Positions 7,918 through 16,510 are shown, counted from the first letter of the stretch. The stretch: 27,075 bases of DNA from Bacillota bacterium (GCA_021821185.1 JAKACU010000016.1:1-27075); one strand, 5' to 3'. Program-made: numbers and translations. The notes: a model not told the origin generated them from the sequence alone.

Positions 7918-8970
7918 TCATACGGTTTTCACTTCATCCTCAGATCGGTTTCGTTTATTGGCGTACATCATAGCATCGGCTTGTTTGAGAAGATGGGACA
8001 TGTCATGCCAAATATCATTATGTATACCAATGCTGACAAGAATAGGTTCGCCACGATGATCGCCATTTTTTACAGCGGCTTGCCGAATATGAACGGCAAT
8101 ATTATGCGCTTCAAGTTCTGTTGTGTTGGGCAATAAGATGACAAATTCATCGCCACCAAATCGAAAAATCAATTGGTGTCCCGGAGTTGCATAGCGCAAT
8201 ATTTTGGTTAGCGCCTCTAATCTTTTATCCCCTTCAATATGCCCATAGGTATCATTATACCCTTTAAAATCATCGACATCGATCAAGAGAACGGCTAGAG
8301 AATAAAGGGTTTCACCAAAATCATAGTCAAGTAACAGATTGTCCATAAAATTAAGTAAACTTTGTTCATCATGAATTTCATGCAAGGCGCGACGATTGAA
8401 AAGCCCTGTTAAAGGATCCGTGTGCGATTGGAGTTTTAGATCCATGACCATTCGTGCAAAATATAAGGAGGCACTGAGATGGTCTGCCGCTTCCTGCAAA
8501 AAGGCAATGTCTTGTGCGGTAAAATGGTGTTTTTCTGTTGATTTGATGGTCATGATACCGAAGACCGTACCGCCATGGAAAAAAGGGACACGGACGATCG
8601 AGTTGATTTTATCGTTATACAAGTAGACATCTTCTGAAAACTCCCGAACGCGTTCGAGATCTGGATTACTTTGTGTTTGCAGTTCTTGAAATACCCACTC
8701 TATGGCTGTTCCGGCGATCTCCATGATGGACCCTGGTGGGCAAAAGGCAAGTCCTGTCTTGGTCACAAGTTCGTGAATAATGCAATACTTTCCTTTAGGC
8801 TCGGCGATTAAAAGACCAAGGCGGTCAAACGAGACAACTTGTAGAATATGATCCCGGGCAGCTAAAAGAATTTCTGTCGTATCTAGGGAGTTTTTAATGG
8901 TTCGAAGTAAGCTGTTTAAAACGCGTAGTCGCGTAATTTCATGTTGCAACTCAGATTCGCATTCCGTCAT
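7918..8970 (-). CDS. GAF-GGDEF diguanylate cyclase
   Basis: This is a cytoplasmic sensor enzyme predicted to make cyclic di-GMP from two GTP. An N-terminal helix leads into a GAF domain at about residues 20-175. A short linker with the usual HTDPLTGLFNRRA start of a GGDEF domain follows, and then an intact active-site GGDEF at about residue 271 (RFGGDEFVILLP). The RxxD inhibitory-site position just upstream reads PGHQ, so product feedback at the classic I-site is not expected. No transmembrane segment is seen, so the signal is presumably a cytosolic ligand bound by GAF. A good GGAGGAG site precedes the ATG at 8970. The DUF1450 gene follows downstream. Confidence 0.88.
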   Translation of the reverse strand: MTECESELQHEITRLRVLNSLLRTIKNSLDTTEILLAARDHILQVVSFDRLGLLIAEPKGKYCIIHELVTKTGLAFCPPGSIMEIAGTAIEWVFQELQTQSNPDLERVREFSEDVYLYNDKINSIVRVPFFHGGTVFGIMTIKSTEKHHFTAQDIAFLQEAADHLSASLYFARMVMDLKLQSHTDPLTGLFNRRALHEIHDEQSLLNFMDNLLLDYDFGETLYSLAVLLIDVDDFKGYNDTYGHIEGDKRLEALTKILRYATPGHQLIFRFGGDEFVILLPNTTELEAHNIAVHIRQAAVKNGDHRGEPILVSIGIHNDIWHDMSHLLKQADAMMYANKRNRSEDEVKTV

Positions 8971-9054
8971 AGCCAGTTCTCCTCCAAGATAAACCCAGCA
9001 TTATCTTTATAGAAGAAACTATATCTCTAGTTTCGAAATTTGTATAGTATAGGT

Positions 9055-9132
9055 ATGGAAAGGAAGTGCCTCCTCATGCAAGGCTTTGTACCTGATGATT
9101 TATATCGATTTACAAGATTATCATATGCCTAA
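9055..9132 (+). pseudogene. short ORF resembling the extreme N-terminus of an S9-family peptidase (possible remnant)
   Basis: A 25-codon ORF starts at ATG 9055, with an internal ATG at 9076. The internal start follows AAAGGAAG at a workable distance. The peptide from 9076 reads MQGFVPDDLYRFTRLSYA and then stops. This resembles the first residues of prolyl-oligopeptidase/acylaminoacyl-peptidase proteins, which often begin with a PEDLYRFKxVSDP-type segment. No continuation of such a protein was found in the other frames before the next gene. It could be a deletion remnant, a small peptide or chance. The match is short. Confidence 0.25.
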
Positions 9133-9151
9133 AGCAGGTTCGAACGTTATG

Positions 9152-9157
9152 TATAAT
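9152..9157 (+). promoter_or_regulatory. possible -10 box before the IMPase-family gene
   Basis: A perfect TATAAT lies about 50 bases before the start codon of the inositol-monophosphatase family gene. No good -35 hexamer is seen 16-18 bases upstream, so this is a weak assignment based on the -10 box and its position. Confidence 0.3.
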
Positions 9158-9206
9158 CGTTTCACGTGGAATTATCAAAAAATTTGTCGAACGAAAGGAG
9201 CGAATT

Positions 9207-10040
9207 TTGACTATGGAGCTTGATCTTCTGCAAGCAGAACGAGTCGCCCAAAAAGCGGCAAGAATAGCTGGAACGTTGATTCGTGAATGGATAGGCAGGC
9301 CGACAACGACAACGGAAAAATCTTCTCCATATGATTTGGTGACGGAAGTGGACAAAGCATGCCAAGAAGCTATCCAAAAATATTTATCAAAAGAATTCCC
9401 AGATAGTTCATTTTTAGGAGAAGAAGGGGTCGCTCCTGGTTCTGAGGCTGCAACGCGTGCTGCAGCGGAGGCGAATCGTGATTTTCTATGGGTTGTCGAT
9501 CCAATCGATGGGACACTCAACTTTATTCGTGGAATTCCAGTTTGCACCGTTTCGATCGGATTGCTGTATGAAGGCCGGGATGTAGTCGGTGTTATTTACG
9601 ATCCCATGCGCGATGAAATGTTTAGCGCAAGTGACGCTTCCGGCGCCACGCTAAATGGTCAACCTATGCATGTCTCGCCGGAAGCAAATTTGAGGAACGC
9701 CGTTTTAGCTAGCGGATTTCCGACGGGTGCCTACCGTGGAAAAAACGCTGAACAAATTAAGCGTTTTGGCTATCACGTGCGCAACGTAAGAGCTCTTGGA
9801 TCAGCTGCAATTCATCTTGCTTATGTGGCAGCGGGCAGATTGGATGGGTTCTTTGAGAATGATCTTAATGCTTGGGATGTGACAGCAGGAGCAACACTTG
9901 TGCGGCTTGCTGGAGGTCTTGTTACTAATGTAGAGGGACAACCCTTTTCTCTTGATACACGCCATATTGCAGCAACAAATGGAAAAATCCATCAGCAATT
10001 ATTACATGATCTGGATGTAGAGCTTCCATTAGAATTCTAA
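9207..10040 (+). CDS. inositol monophosphatase family protein
   Basis: This is a Mg2+-dependent phosphatase of the inositol monophosphatase superfamily. The metal-binding motifs are in order and intact: GEEGV near residue 72, DPIDGTLNFIRG near residue 98, and the C-terminal NAWDVTAGATLVRLAGG. The 277-residue length fits bacterial SuhB-like enzymes. The substrate in the cell cannot be told from sequence; inositol-1-phosphate, fructose-1,6-bisphosphate and nucleotide phosphates are all hydrolysed by relatives. The start is either TTG 9207, six bases after AAAGGAG (9194-9200), or ATG 9213. The stop is 23 bases before pncB, suggesting co-transcription. Confidence 0.9.
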   Translation: MTMELDLLQAERVAQKAARIAGTLIREWIGRPTTTTEKSSPYDLVTEVDKACQEAIQKYLSKEFPDSSFLGEEGVAPGSEAATRAAAEANRDFLWVVDPIDGTLNFIRGIPVCTVSIGLLYEGRDVVGVIYDPMRDEMFSASDASGATLNGQPMHVSPEANLRNAVLASGFPTGAYRGKNAEQIKRFGYHVRNVRALGSAAIHLAYVAAGRLDGFFENDLNAWDVTAGATLVRLAGGLVTNVEGQPFSLDTRHIAATNGKIHQQLLHDLDVELPLEF

Positions 10041-10063
10041 TGCAGGAGGGATCATATTAACTC

Positions 10064-11551
10064 GTGCCGACAACAGTGAAAGAGCTTAGCATGCTGCCAG
10101 CCTATCAAAGCCAAGGCAACGGTCTTTTAACCGATTTTTATCAGATAACCATGATGTATGGGTACTACAAAAACAATATGATGGATGATCGCGTCGTTTT
10201 TGATCTGTTTTATCGTGTCAATCCTTGTGGTAATGGTTATGTGTTGAGTGCGGGTTTGGAACAAGTGATCATGTATCTTCATGCGCTCACTTTTTCAGAG
10301 CAAGAGATTGACTATCTGAGAAAGACTGGGGATTTTGACGAATTATTTCTTGAACTTCTTCGCGATTTTCATTTTACGGGAACTTTGTACGCTATTCCTG
10401 AAGGAACGCCGATTTTTCCATATGAACCAATGCTTCGTGTTGAAGGAAGAATTTTTGAACTGCAATTAATCGAGTCAGCGCTGCTGTGTTTTATGAATCA
10501 TCAAAGTTTAATTGCGACGAAGGCAGCACGCATGGTACAGGCGACACGAAGTGCAGTGATCGAGTCATCACAACCGATCAGTGAATTTGGCTTGCGGCGT
10601 GCACAAAATGAGAGTGCGGCATTATTCGGTGCACGTGCTGCTTACATTGGTGGATGTTCAAGCACAAGCAATGTATCAGCTGGGTTTAACTTTTCCATTC
10701 CTGTGTCTGGCACGCAGGCGCATAGTTGGATTCAAAGTTTTGACTCTGAGTTGGAGGCTTTTCGCGCCTATATTTCGGTATATCCAGATAGGGCAGTTTT
10801 GCTTGTCGATACGTATAATACGCTTCAATCAGGTGTACCAAACGCTATTTTGATCGGGCAGGAATTGCGTACCCGTGGTTACGATTTGCTTGGTGTTCGT
10901 ATCGATTCTGGCGATTTGGCATACCTGTCGAAAGAGACACGGCGTATGTTAGATCATGCCGGTTTTGAAAACACGCAAATCATCGTCTCGGATGATTTGG
11001 ATGAAGAAACTATTCGAGATTTGCTGCTGCAGGGAGCACCTATCGATGGTTGGGGAGTGGGGACCGCATTAATCACGGCCAAGGATTGTCCTGCTTTAGG
11101 GTGTGTATACAAGTTGGCGGCTAAGTGGGACGGTGGTCAATTGGTGCCGCGAATTAAGGTGTCAGAGAACCCCGTAAAGGTGACCAATCCTGGTAAAAAG
11201 AAAGTCGTTCGATTTTATGTTCAGGGCAAAGCCAACGCGGACCTGATTATGTTAGACGATGAAGATGTGCCATCAGGGGAACCTATTGTACTATTTGATC
11301 CTGTTCATACGTACAAGCAGAAAATTATTACAAATTATACCGTCCGAGAACTTCTTGTCCCTATTTTTGTGGATGGAGAACTTGTATACACATTGCCTAC
11401 GCTGGAACAGATTCGTGAGACGGCGCACGAGGAACTCGCAACATTGGTTAAAGAGACGTTACGAGCTAAAAATCCTCATGTGTATCATGTTGATCTTAGT
11501 TATAAATTATGGGATTTGAAGAGATCTTTGGTTGAAAAAATGCGATTGTAG
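10064..11551 (+). CDS. pncB: nicotinate phosphoribosyltransferase
   Basis: This enzyme joins nicotinate to PRPP, forming nicotinate mononucleotide in the NAD salvage (Preiss-Handler) pathway. Recognisable segments are LLTDFYQITMMYGYY at the N-terminus, SEFGLRRAQ, the loop GTQAHSWIQSF with the conserved His, and VRIDSGDLAYLSKE with GWGVGTALIT in the phosphate-binding barrel. The length of 495 residues is close to the Bacillus YueK type. The start is GTG 10064; it is the furthest in-frame start, as a TAA lies two codons before it. The AGGAGGG at 10044-10050 is a little distant (about 13 bases). It follows the IMPase-family gene closely. Its connection with the hydrogenase's use of NAD(H) is only positional. 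Confidence 0.93.
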   Translation: MPTTVKELSMLPAYQSQGNGLLTDFYQITMMYGYYKNNMMDDRVVFDLFYRVNPCGNGYVLSAGLEQVIMYLHALTFSEQEIDYLRKTGDFDELFLELLRDFHFTGTLYAIPEGTPIFPYEPMLRVEGRIFELQLIESALLCFMNHQSLIATKAARMVQATRSAVIESSQPISEFGLRRAQNESAALFGARAAYIGGCSSTSNVSAGFNFSIPVSGTQAHSWIQSFDSELEAFRAYISVYPDRAVLLVDTYNTLQSGVPNAILIGQELRTRGYDLLGVRIDSGDLAYLSKETRRMLDHAGFENTQIIVSDDLDEETIRDLLLQGAPIDGWGVGTALITAKDCPALGCVYKLAAKWDGGQLVPRIKVSENPVKVTNPGKKKVVRFYVQGKANADLIMLDDEDVPSGEPIVLFDPVHTYKQKIITNYTVRELLVPIFVDGELVYTLPTLEQIRETAHEELATLVKETLRAKNPHVYHVDLSYKLWDLKRSLVEKMRL

Positions 11552-11575
11552 CAGAAATTTCGTAGACGGGTGCTG

Positions 11576-12604
11576 TTAATATCCTTTTTTCTCAAATTGT
11601 ACAACAAGGCGAGCGATATGGGATTCTACGGTTGCAGCTTGTTGCGATGTCACGCCGTCACTTGTAATAACTAGGGTGACGGGATGTCCGTTTACCCAAA
11701 TTATGGAGGCGTCGTGAAATTCATGCGGCCAATTGCCTAGCACATGGGCGACCTGAATGTCTGCGCCTGCGATGGTTGCAATGCGACCTTCGCTAGGCGT
11801 GACCGTTAGGTCGTTTAGTAAAGGACGAACAGCCTGTGGGTGTGCTTGATCCATGGTATATAAATAATCAAGGTACAGGGAGTAATCATACGGCGTCGTC
11901 AAATGCGGTTGCAAAATGGAACTGTTTGTTCCCATCGTAGTCATGAAGCTGTTGATTTGGTCACTGCCTAAAAAACGTATCAGCATCGCAATGGCTGTAA
12001 CATCGTTGTCGACAATAGCGGCTCGCGCTAATTGCGTTACGGTAAATGTCGTGCCGACGGGCATACCGCTTACGTAACCAGGTCCCGCCTGACGATCACT
12101 TGCTTGCAAGGTTACGATCGCATTTTTATGGATAATGCCTTGCGCTATATCGCTATAAAGCAGGATCGATACAGGAAGAGCAGTCATTTGCGCGGCATTG
12201 ACTACTTGATTTTGATGGACGCCAAATGCAACGCCTGTAGCAAGATCTGTGCCTGCTACGGCAAAACCTTTAGGTTGTTTTTGTAGGTAGGCAGTTATCT
12301 CCGATGTTAAAAGGTGATAAGCGCGATTGGAGTATGGCAATGGAGCACTGCTTACTTGTTGCCAATCACTGCGCAATTTTGTGTAGAGTTGGGGAAGGCC
12401 CGCGCGTGCGGTCCAAAAACTAACATAGCCAAGACCTGCGGCTAGTATGGTTACCATAAGTACGCGACCCCAGCGAAGTTTTTTTCGGCGGCGCTTAGCG
12501 AGAGATGATGGCTTGCCTTTTGACGTCTGTTGAGGTAAACCGTAGGCAAGAGGCTTTTTGGGTGCAGATACCTTTTTAACTGGGTGAGGTTGCTTCTTTT
12601 GCAT
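11576..12604 (-). CDS. membrane-anchored class A beta-lactamase-fold protein with degenerate catalytic motifs
   Basis: This is a 342-residue protein. A basic cytoplasmic tail (residues 1-45, rich in K and R) is followed by one membrane segment at about 46-66 and an extracytoplasmic domain at about 95-335. The domain follows the class A beta-lactamase/penicillin-binding serine hydrolase pattern. The catalytic positions differ: the SxxK site reads Q139-M-T-A142 just before LPV, the SDN position reads about N200-D-V202 (DNDVTAIAML), and the KTG position reads V288-L-G290 (AHVLGNW, followed by HDASIIWVNG). It is thus probably not a beta-lactamase or transpeptidase. A ligand-binding or structural role in the wall is an inference. 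The start is ATG 12604 behind AGGATGG. It is convergent with pncB, and divergent from the two-component system. Confidence 0.7.
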   Translation of the reverse strand: MQKKQPHPVKKVSAPKKPLAYGLPQQTSKGKPSSLAKRRRKKLRWGRVLMVTILAAGLGYVSFWTARAGLPQLYTKLRSDWQQVSSAPLPYSNRAYHLLTSEITAYLQKQPKGFAVAGTDLATGVAFGVHQNQVVNAAQMTALPVSILLYSDIAQGIIHKNAIVTLQASDRQAGPGYVSGMPVGTTFTVTQLARAAIVDNDVTAIAMLIRFLGSDQINSFMTTMGTNSSILQPHLTTPYDYSLYLDYLYTMDQAHPQAVRPLLNDLTVTPSEGRIATIAGADIQVAHVLGNWPHEFHDASIIWVNGHPVTLVITSDGVTSQQAATVESHIARLVVQFEKKGY

Positions 12605-12734
12605 GATAATCCATCCTAATCTACAGTTACTTGCCTCAGTGATTTATAATGTAAAAAGCTAGTCCCATTATACTGGGTTTTTAGCGAAGCAACCATAGAA
12701 CTTAAAAGTAGAAATATTTTGGAGGCGCAGGCCG

Positions 12735-13481
12735 ATGAATGACATGCGAACGATGGTACCGCCAAAACACAGTTTTGGGTTTTCTGAAGGTAATGACCAG
12801 TCATTATCAAGACCAGGACGTATTCTGATCGTGGATGATGAACAGGGTATTCGTGATTTTTTACTTTTCGGGTTGCGTGATGAAGGATATGAAGTAAAGA
12901 CTGCCCGCGATGGCGAAGAAGCGATGCAACTTTTGGAAAGTTTTCGTCCTCATGTCGTTTTGCTCGATATTATGCTTCCTGGTATGGATGGGTATGAAGT
13001 TTGTCGTTTGATGCGTACGCGCGCCCGTGTGGCGATCATTATGTTGACAGCTCGTGATGAAGTGGATGAGCGAGTACGTGGACTTGTCACTGGTGCTGAT
13101 GATTATGTGGTAAAACCGTTTGCTTTTGCGGAACTCAAAGCTCGTATTGATGCGCGTTTTCGCAGTCAGTTTCCGGAACTTATGGCCGTTAAACGCATTG
13201 GTCGATTTGAAGTGGACACTGCACAACGATTGATTCGATACGAGGGAAGGTCATTAGCGCTTTCTCGAACAGAATATACGTTGCTTGAGATTTTGCTTGA
13301 ATCGCCAGGTGTGGCATTGCCTAGAGAGCAGATTATGAAGCATGTGTGGGGCAATGATTTTAACGGGGAAGATAATATTCTTGAGGTTTATATTCGCTAC
13401 TTGCGCCATAAACTCAATGATCACAAGCGACAATTGATCCGTACGGTCCGTGGTGTGGGTTACCGTATCGACGTACAATAA
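12735..13481 (+). CDS. OmpR/PhoB-family response regulator
   Basis: This is a DNA-binding response regulator. The receiver domain (about residues 30-145) has the acidic pair in LIVDDEQGIRD, the phosphoacceptor D78 (LLDIMLPGMDG), the conserved Thr in IIMLTARDE and the Lys in VVKPFAF. The C-terminal winged helix (about 155-248) shows LSRTEYTLLEILL, the recognition segment NILEVYIRYLRHKL and the closing RTVRGVGYRI. There is an approximately 28-residue extension before the receiver. Alternative starts exist, but GGAGGCG at 12721-12727 supports the ATG at 12735. The kinase gene follows seven bases later. A TATAAT at 12645-12650 could be its -10 box, though the -35 is poor. The regulated genes cannot be told from sequence. 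Confidence 0.92.
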   Translation: MNDMRTMVPPKHSFGFSEGNDQSLSRPGRILIVDDEQGIRDFLLFGLRDEGYEVKTARDGEEAMQLLESFRPHVVLLDIMLPGMDGYEVCRLMRTRARVAIIMLTARDEVDERVRGLVTGADDYVVKPFAFAELKARIDARFRSQFPELMAVKRIGRFEVDTAQRLIRYEGRSLALSRTEYTLLEILLESPGVALPREQIMKHVWGNDFNGEDNILEVYIRYLRHKLNDHKRQLIRTVRGVGYRIDVQ

Positions 13482-13488
13482 GTAGCTT

Positions 13489-15054
13489 ATGCACCTACTT
13501 CGGTCAAGATTTAAAGGAACAACGCTCAGTCGTGCATTGTTCGTACGTTATACCGCCGTGGTAGCGATTTTGCTTGTGTTAATCGGAGTTATTCAAGTGC
13601 AATCGCTTGAAAGAGCCTTAGTGGTTGCGGGGCAAAGCAACTTGTCATTTGCCCTACGTGATGCACTGAATGAGCCGTTGATTGGCAGACAACTTCAGGT
13701 AATGCCTTTTTCACAGGTGGCACCAAATTTGTTGTATACACTCAATGTGCGTGGTATTAACGTTCGATTGTATGATAAAAACTTGCGCGATCTAGGTGAA
13801 CGGTCATCAAAGTATGATCCAGTTCATCTGATGAATGTAACAAAAAAAGATGTCCAGGCTGTTTTGACGAATACAGGTAGCAATTCACTGGAACCAACAG
13901 CGTTTGGATCAGATGCTAATATGATTGTCCGTGAAGATCATGGGCAAATTTTATTATTCGCAGCTGTGTTTGTGAACAAAACTGTTGTAGGGTATGTGGA
14001 ACTTGGTTATTTATCTTCATTGCTCTACCCAATTGTTTCTGGACAAACGGTTCTGTTTTTGGGCATCAGCATTTTAGTGTTACTTTTAGCGGCAGCTTTG
14101 TTATTTCCTGTAGTAAGAGCTCCACTAAAACCGCTGAATCAATTTATGCAAACAGCTGAACGAATTCGCAAAGGCGCCTTTCAGGAGCGTTTCCCTATGA
14201 TGGGACCGCGCGACATGGAACGACTAGCTGAAGTGATGAATGAAGCATTGGATCAACTCGCAAGAGCGGTAGAACAAGAACAAACATCGGCAACACGCAT
14301 GAAGCAATTTGTGTCAGCTGCATCGCATGAACTTCGGACGCCGCTTACGGCGATTCGTGGATTTACGGAAGTATTGCTAAGAAGGGTAGCGTCTTATGAA
14401 GAAGAGATTCAATTATTTCAAGTCGATGTCAACGATGAAGATGATGAGTTTGATGGCGATTTTTCACCAGCGCGAATCTATTCTGGGCAGTTATCAAGCG
14501 TTCGACTGGCGTTGAATACGATGGAACAGGAAACGATGCGCTTGGAGTCGCTTGTTCGTGATTTATTGCAATTGGCACGGCTCGATGAGGGACTACAGCC
14601 GAAAATTAAACAAGAGGATCTTGCTGAACTTGTGGATAGTATGCGCTCACAGCTTAATGTTTTATCGCGTGGCCAAGAGATGCGTTATGTGCTTGTTTAC
14701 GCTCCTGTGAAATGTGATCGTTCGATGATTCAACAGATTATCTATAATCTTGTGATGAATGCTATTCAGTATACGCCTTCAGAATCGGGTGTTATCACAA
14801 TAACCACAGGAGAGAGTCGACGAGGATCAGCGACAGCGTTTTTGTCTGTGAATGATACTGGTTCTGGGATCTCTGAAGAACAGAAAAAGCATATTTTTGA
14901 TCGGTTTTACAGAGCATCCGAAGCACGTGAAAGAAACCCAGGTGGAGCAGGCTTAGGCCTAGCCATTGTCGCTGAAATTGTTCGTGCTCATGGAGGCTAT
15001 ATCGACGTGCAAAGCACGGTTAGGCAAGGTACCACCATGACCGTAAATTTATAA
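13489..15054 (+). CDS. membrane sensor histidine kinase with acidic insertion in the DHp domain
   Basis: This is the sensor partner of the preceding regulator. Order: transmembrane helix 1 (about 19-40), an extracytoplasmic sensing domain of about 145 residues, transmembrane helix 2 (about 185-210), HAMP, HisKA with H280 in ASHELRTPLTAIRG, then the ATPase domain with N box NLVMNAIQYTP, G1 NDTGSGISEE, F box FDRFYRA and G2 GGAGLGLAIV. Between the two helices of the dimerisation domain lies an extra stretch of roughly 25-30 residues. It contains a very acidic run at 313-324 (DVNDEDDEFDGD). The stretch from SHELRTPL to the DLLQLARL helix is about 87 residues instead of about 57. The ATG at 13489 has a poor ribosome binding site, so it is probably coupled to the regulator gene. 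Confidence 0.92.
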   Translation: MHLLRSRFKGTTLSRALFVRYTAVVAILLVLIGVIQVQSLERALVVAGQSNLSFALRDALNEPLIGRQLQVMPFSQVAPNLLYTLNVRGINVRLYDKNLRDLGERSSKYDPVHLMNVTKKDVQAVLTNTGSNSLEPTAFGSDANMIVREDHGQILLFAAVFVNKTVVGYVELGYLSSLLYPIVSGQTVLFLGISILVLLLAAALLFPVVRAPLKPLNQFMQTAERIRKGAFQERFPMMGPRDMERLAEVMNEALDQLARAVEQEQTSATRMKQFVSAASHELRTPLTAIRGFTEVLLRRVASYEEEIQLFQVDVNDEDDEFDGDFSPARIYSGQLSSVRLALNTMEQETMRLESLVRDLLQLARLDEGLQPKIKQEDLAELVDSMRSQLNVLSRGQEMRYVLVYAPVKCDRSMIQQIIYNLVMNAIQYTPSESGVITITTGESRRGSATAFLSVNDTGSGISEEQKKHIFDRFYRASEARERNPGGAGLGLAIVAEIVRAHGGYIDVQSTVRQGTTMTVNL

Positions 15055-15072
15055 GCTTTGGAGGTTTAAAGG

Positions 15073-16047
15073 ATGCGGGTTATTAAGATTGCTCCACGTG
15101 GGTACTGCTATGGCGTCGTTGATGCAATGGTGTTAGCGGCACAAGTAGCAGCGCAGCCTGATTTGCCACGACCTATTTATATTTTAGGTATGATTGTTCA
15201 CAATCAATACGTTGTTGATGCTTTTATGGAACAGGGAATTCAGACATTAGATGGACCAGATCGATTGAGTATTCTTAATCAAATTGATCATGGAACGGTA
15301 GTTTTCACGGCTCATGGTGTGAGTCCTTTAGTGCGTAAGCGTGCTAAAGATAAAGGATTAACCGTGATTGATGCCACTTGTCCTGATGTTACTCGTACGC
15401 ATGATTTGATTTTAGATAAAGTGGCACAAGGTTATGATGTTGTTTATATTGGCAAACGTGGTCATCCAGAGCCTGAAGGAGCTATTGGCGTTGCTCCTGG
15501 TGCTGTGTTTTTGGTTGAACATGAGTGCGACATTGAACAATTGCCGGCGGATCTAGGGAAACGTACTAAGGATAATGATGGTGAAGCCAAGATTTTGGTG
15601 ACGAATCAGACGACGATGAGTCAATGGGACACAGAGGCACTTGTTGAACAGGTTTTAGAGCGATTCTCTACAGCTATTGTGTTTAACGAAATATGCAATG
15701 CTACACAAATTCGCCAAAATGCTGTTGCAACGCAAGCGAAAGAAGCAGATTTATGCATTGTAGTAGGTGACCCGCGTAGTAATAATTCTGGCAGATTGGC
15801 ACAAGTGGCACAGGAAATTGCGGGTGTACCGGCTTTTCGTGTCGCAGATGTGACGGAAATTGATCCATCTTGGTTAATCGATAAAGAAGTAGTAGCAGTA
15901 ACTGCAGGAGCGTCGACGCCAACACCGATTACTAAAGAAGTAATCGCTTATCTTGAAGCTTTCGATGCTACACGAAAAGAGACGCATTCGCCTGAACACC
16001 ATGTGGATTATAGCCATTTATTACCGAATATTAGATTAAAAGATTAG
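15073..16047 (+). CDS. ispH: 4-hydroxy-3-methylbut-2-enyl diphosphate reductase
   Basis: IspH is the last enzyme of the MEP isoprenoid pathway. It reduces HMBPP to IPP and DMAPP through an oxygen-sensitive [4Fe-4S] cluster. The three cluster cysteines are C12 (RGYCYGV), C103 (DATCPDV) and C208 (NEICNATQ), and substrate-binding segments [15 protein letters not shown] and ASTPTPI are present. The length of 324 residues is normal. An excellent TTGGAGGT lies before the ATG at 15073. The gene starts 18 bases after the kinase gene, so transcription from the same promoter is likely. It needs low-potential electrons from ferredoxin or flavodoxin. Confidence 0.95.
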   Translation: MRVIKIAPRGYCYGVVDAMVLAAQVAAQPDLPRPIYILGMIVHNQYVVDAFMEQGIQTLDGPDRLSILNQIDHGTVVFTAHGVSPLVRKRAKDKGLTVIDATCPDVTRTHDLILDKVAQGYDVVYIGKRGHPEPEGAIGVAPGAVFLVEHECDIEQLPADLGKRTKDNDGEAKILVTNQTTMSQWDTEALVEQVLERFSTAIVFNEICNATQIRQNAVATQAKEADLCIVVGDPRSNNSGRLAQVAQEIAGVPAFRVADVTEIDPSWLIDKEVVAVTAGASTPTPITKEVIAYLEAFDATRKETHSPEHHVDYSHLLPNIRLKD

Positions 16048-16072
16048 ACGCAGATGTAAGGATGGTGGTTTT

Positions 16073-16468
16073 TTGAAGATTGAGGCGTCGCTTGCAAAAG
16101 ATTCAACGTCAGATTGTGTTGTACTTGTAGCACCCGAGGCGGAGAACTGGTTACGCAATGTGCAGGATACATCGCTTATTTCTTTGCGATTTGCGGCAGC
16201 ATCTGTGGGGGTGCGGGCTTATCTTGCTATCGGGCTACGAGTCGAAGGACGTGGTATTGATTTGTTACTTGATGCGCAAGAGTGCGGTGTATTACGTGAA
16301 GACCCGTCGACACTTTTACTTCGTACATCGGCATCGGCATCGGAGTATGCAGTGATTTTTGATGATGCTGTATTTGATCAATTCCTTCAAGTCGTTCACG
16401 ATATGCATCAACAACTGCCTGATCATTTCGTGTGGAAGGCATTAGATGATGTGTTACTTGATGAGTAG
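16073..16468 (+). CDS. hypothetical protein, not recognised
   Basis: This 131-residue acidic protein starts at TTG 16073, with AAGGATGGTGG just before it, 25 bases after ispH. It has neither signal peptide nor membrane segment. The sequence alternates predicted strands and helices (VVLVAPEAENWL, GIDLLLDA, YAVIFDDAVFDQFLQVVHDM) and ends in an acidic tail. A small tandem repeat in the DNA (ATCGGC repeated at 16327-16344) encodes the alternating Ser-Ala stretch near residue 87. I do not recognise the family. Codon usage looks like that of its neighbours, and position suggests it is the last gene of the two-component/ispH transcript. Confidence 0.65.
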   Translation: MKIEASLAKDSTSDCVVLVAPEAENWLRNVQDTSLISLRFAAASVGVRAYLAIGLRVEGRGIDLLLDAQECGVLREDPSTLLLRTSASASEYAVIFDDAVFDQFLQVVHDMHQQLPDHFVWKALDDVLLDE

Positions 16469-16484
16469 GTGTATGAATGGTTAG

Positions 16485-16504
16485 GGCCGCTAGGTATAGC
16501 GGCC
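16485..16504. terminator. hairpin between convergent genes
   Basis: A perfect eight-base stem, GGCCGCTA with TAGCGGCC, is closed by a GGTA loop. It lies between the convergent ends of the unknown gene (16468) and yfhH (16511). The T-run that follows on the plus strand is short (TGTTTG), so it may be a modest bidirectional terminator. Confidence 0.6.
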
Positions 16505-16510
16505 TGTTTG

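Noticed and set aside
9133..9152. GGTTCGAA, resembling the T-loop of a tRNA
   Set aside because: No paired T-stem, acceptor stem or anticodon arm surrounds it.
9110..9547. 145-codon open frame on the minus strand
   Set aside because: It lies antisense to the IMPase-family gene, has low-complexity Ser/Arg content and matches no family; it is a shadow frame.
11576..12604. Annotation as a beta-lactamase resistance gene
   Set aside because: All the catalytic motifs that can be aligned are replaced, so resistance activity is not supported.
16327..16344. ATCGGC repeated three times (last copy with one change)
   Set aside because: It is too short and in frame within a coding region (Ser-Ala codons); not a regulatory repeat or CRISPR.
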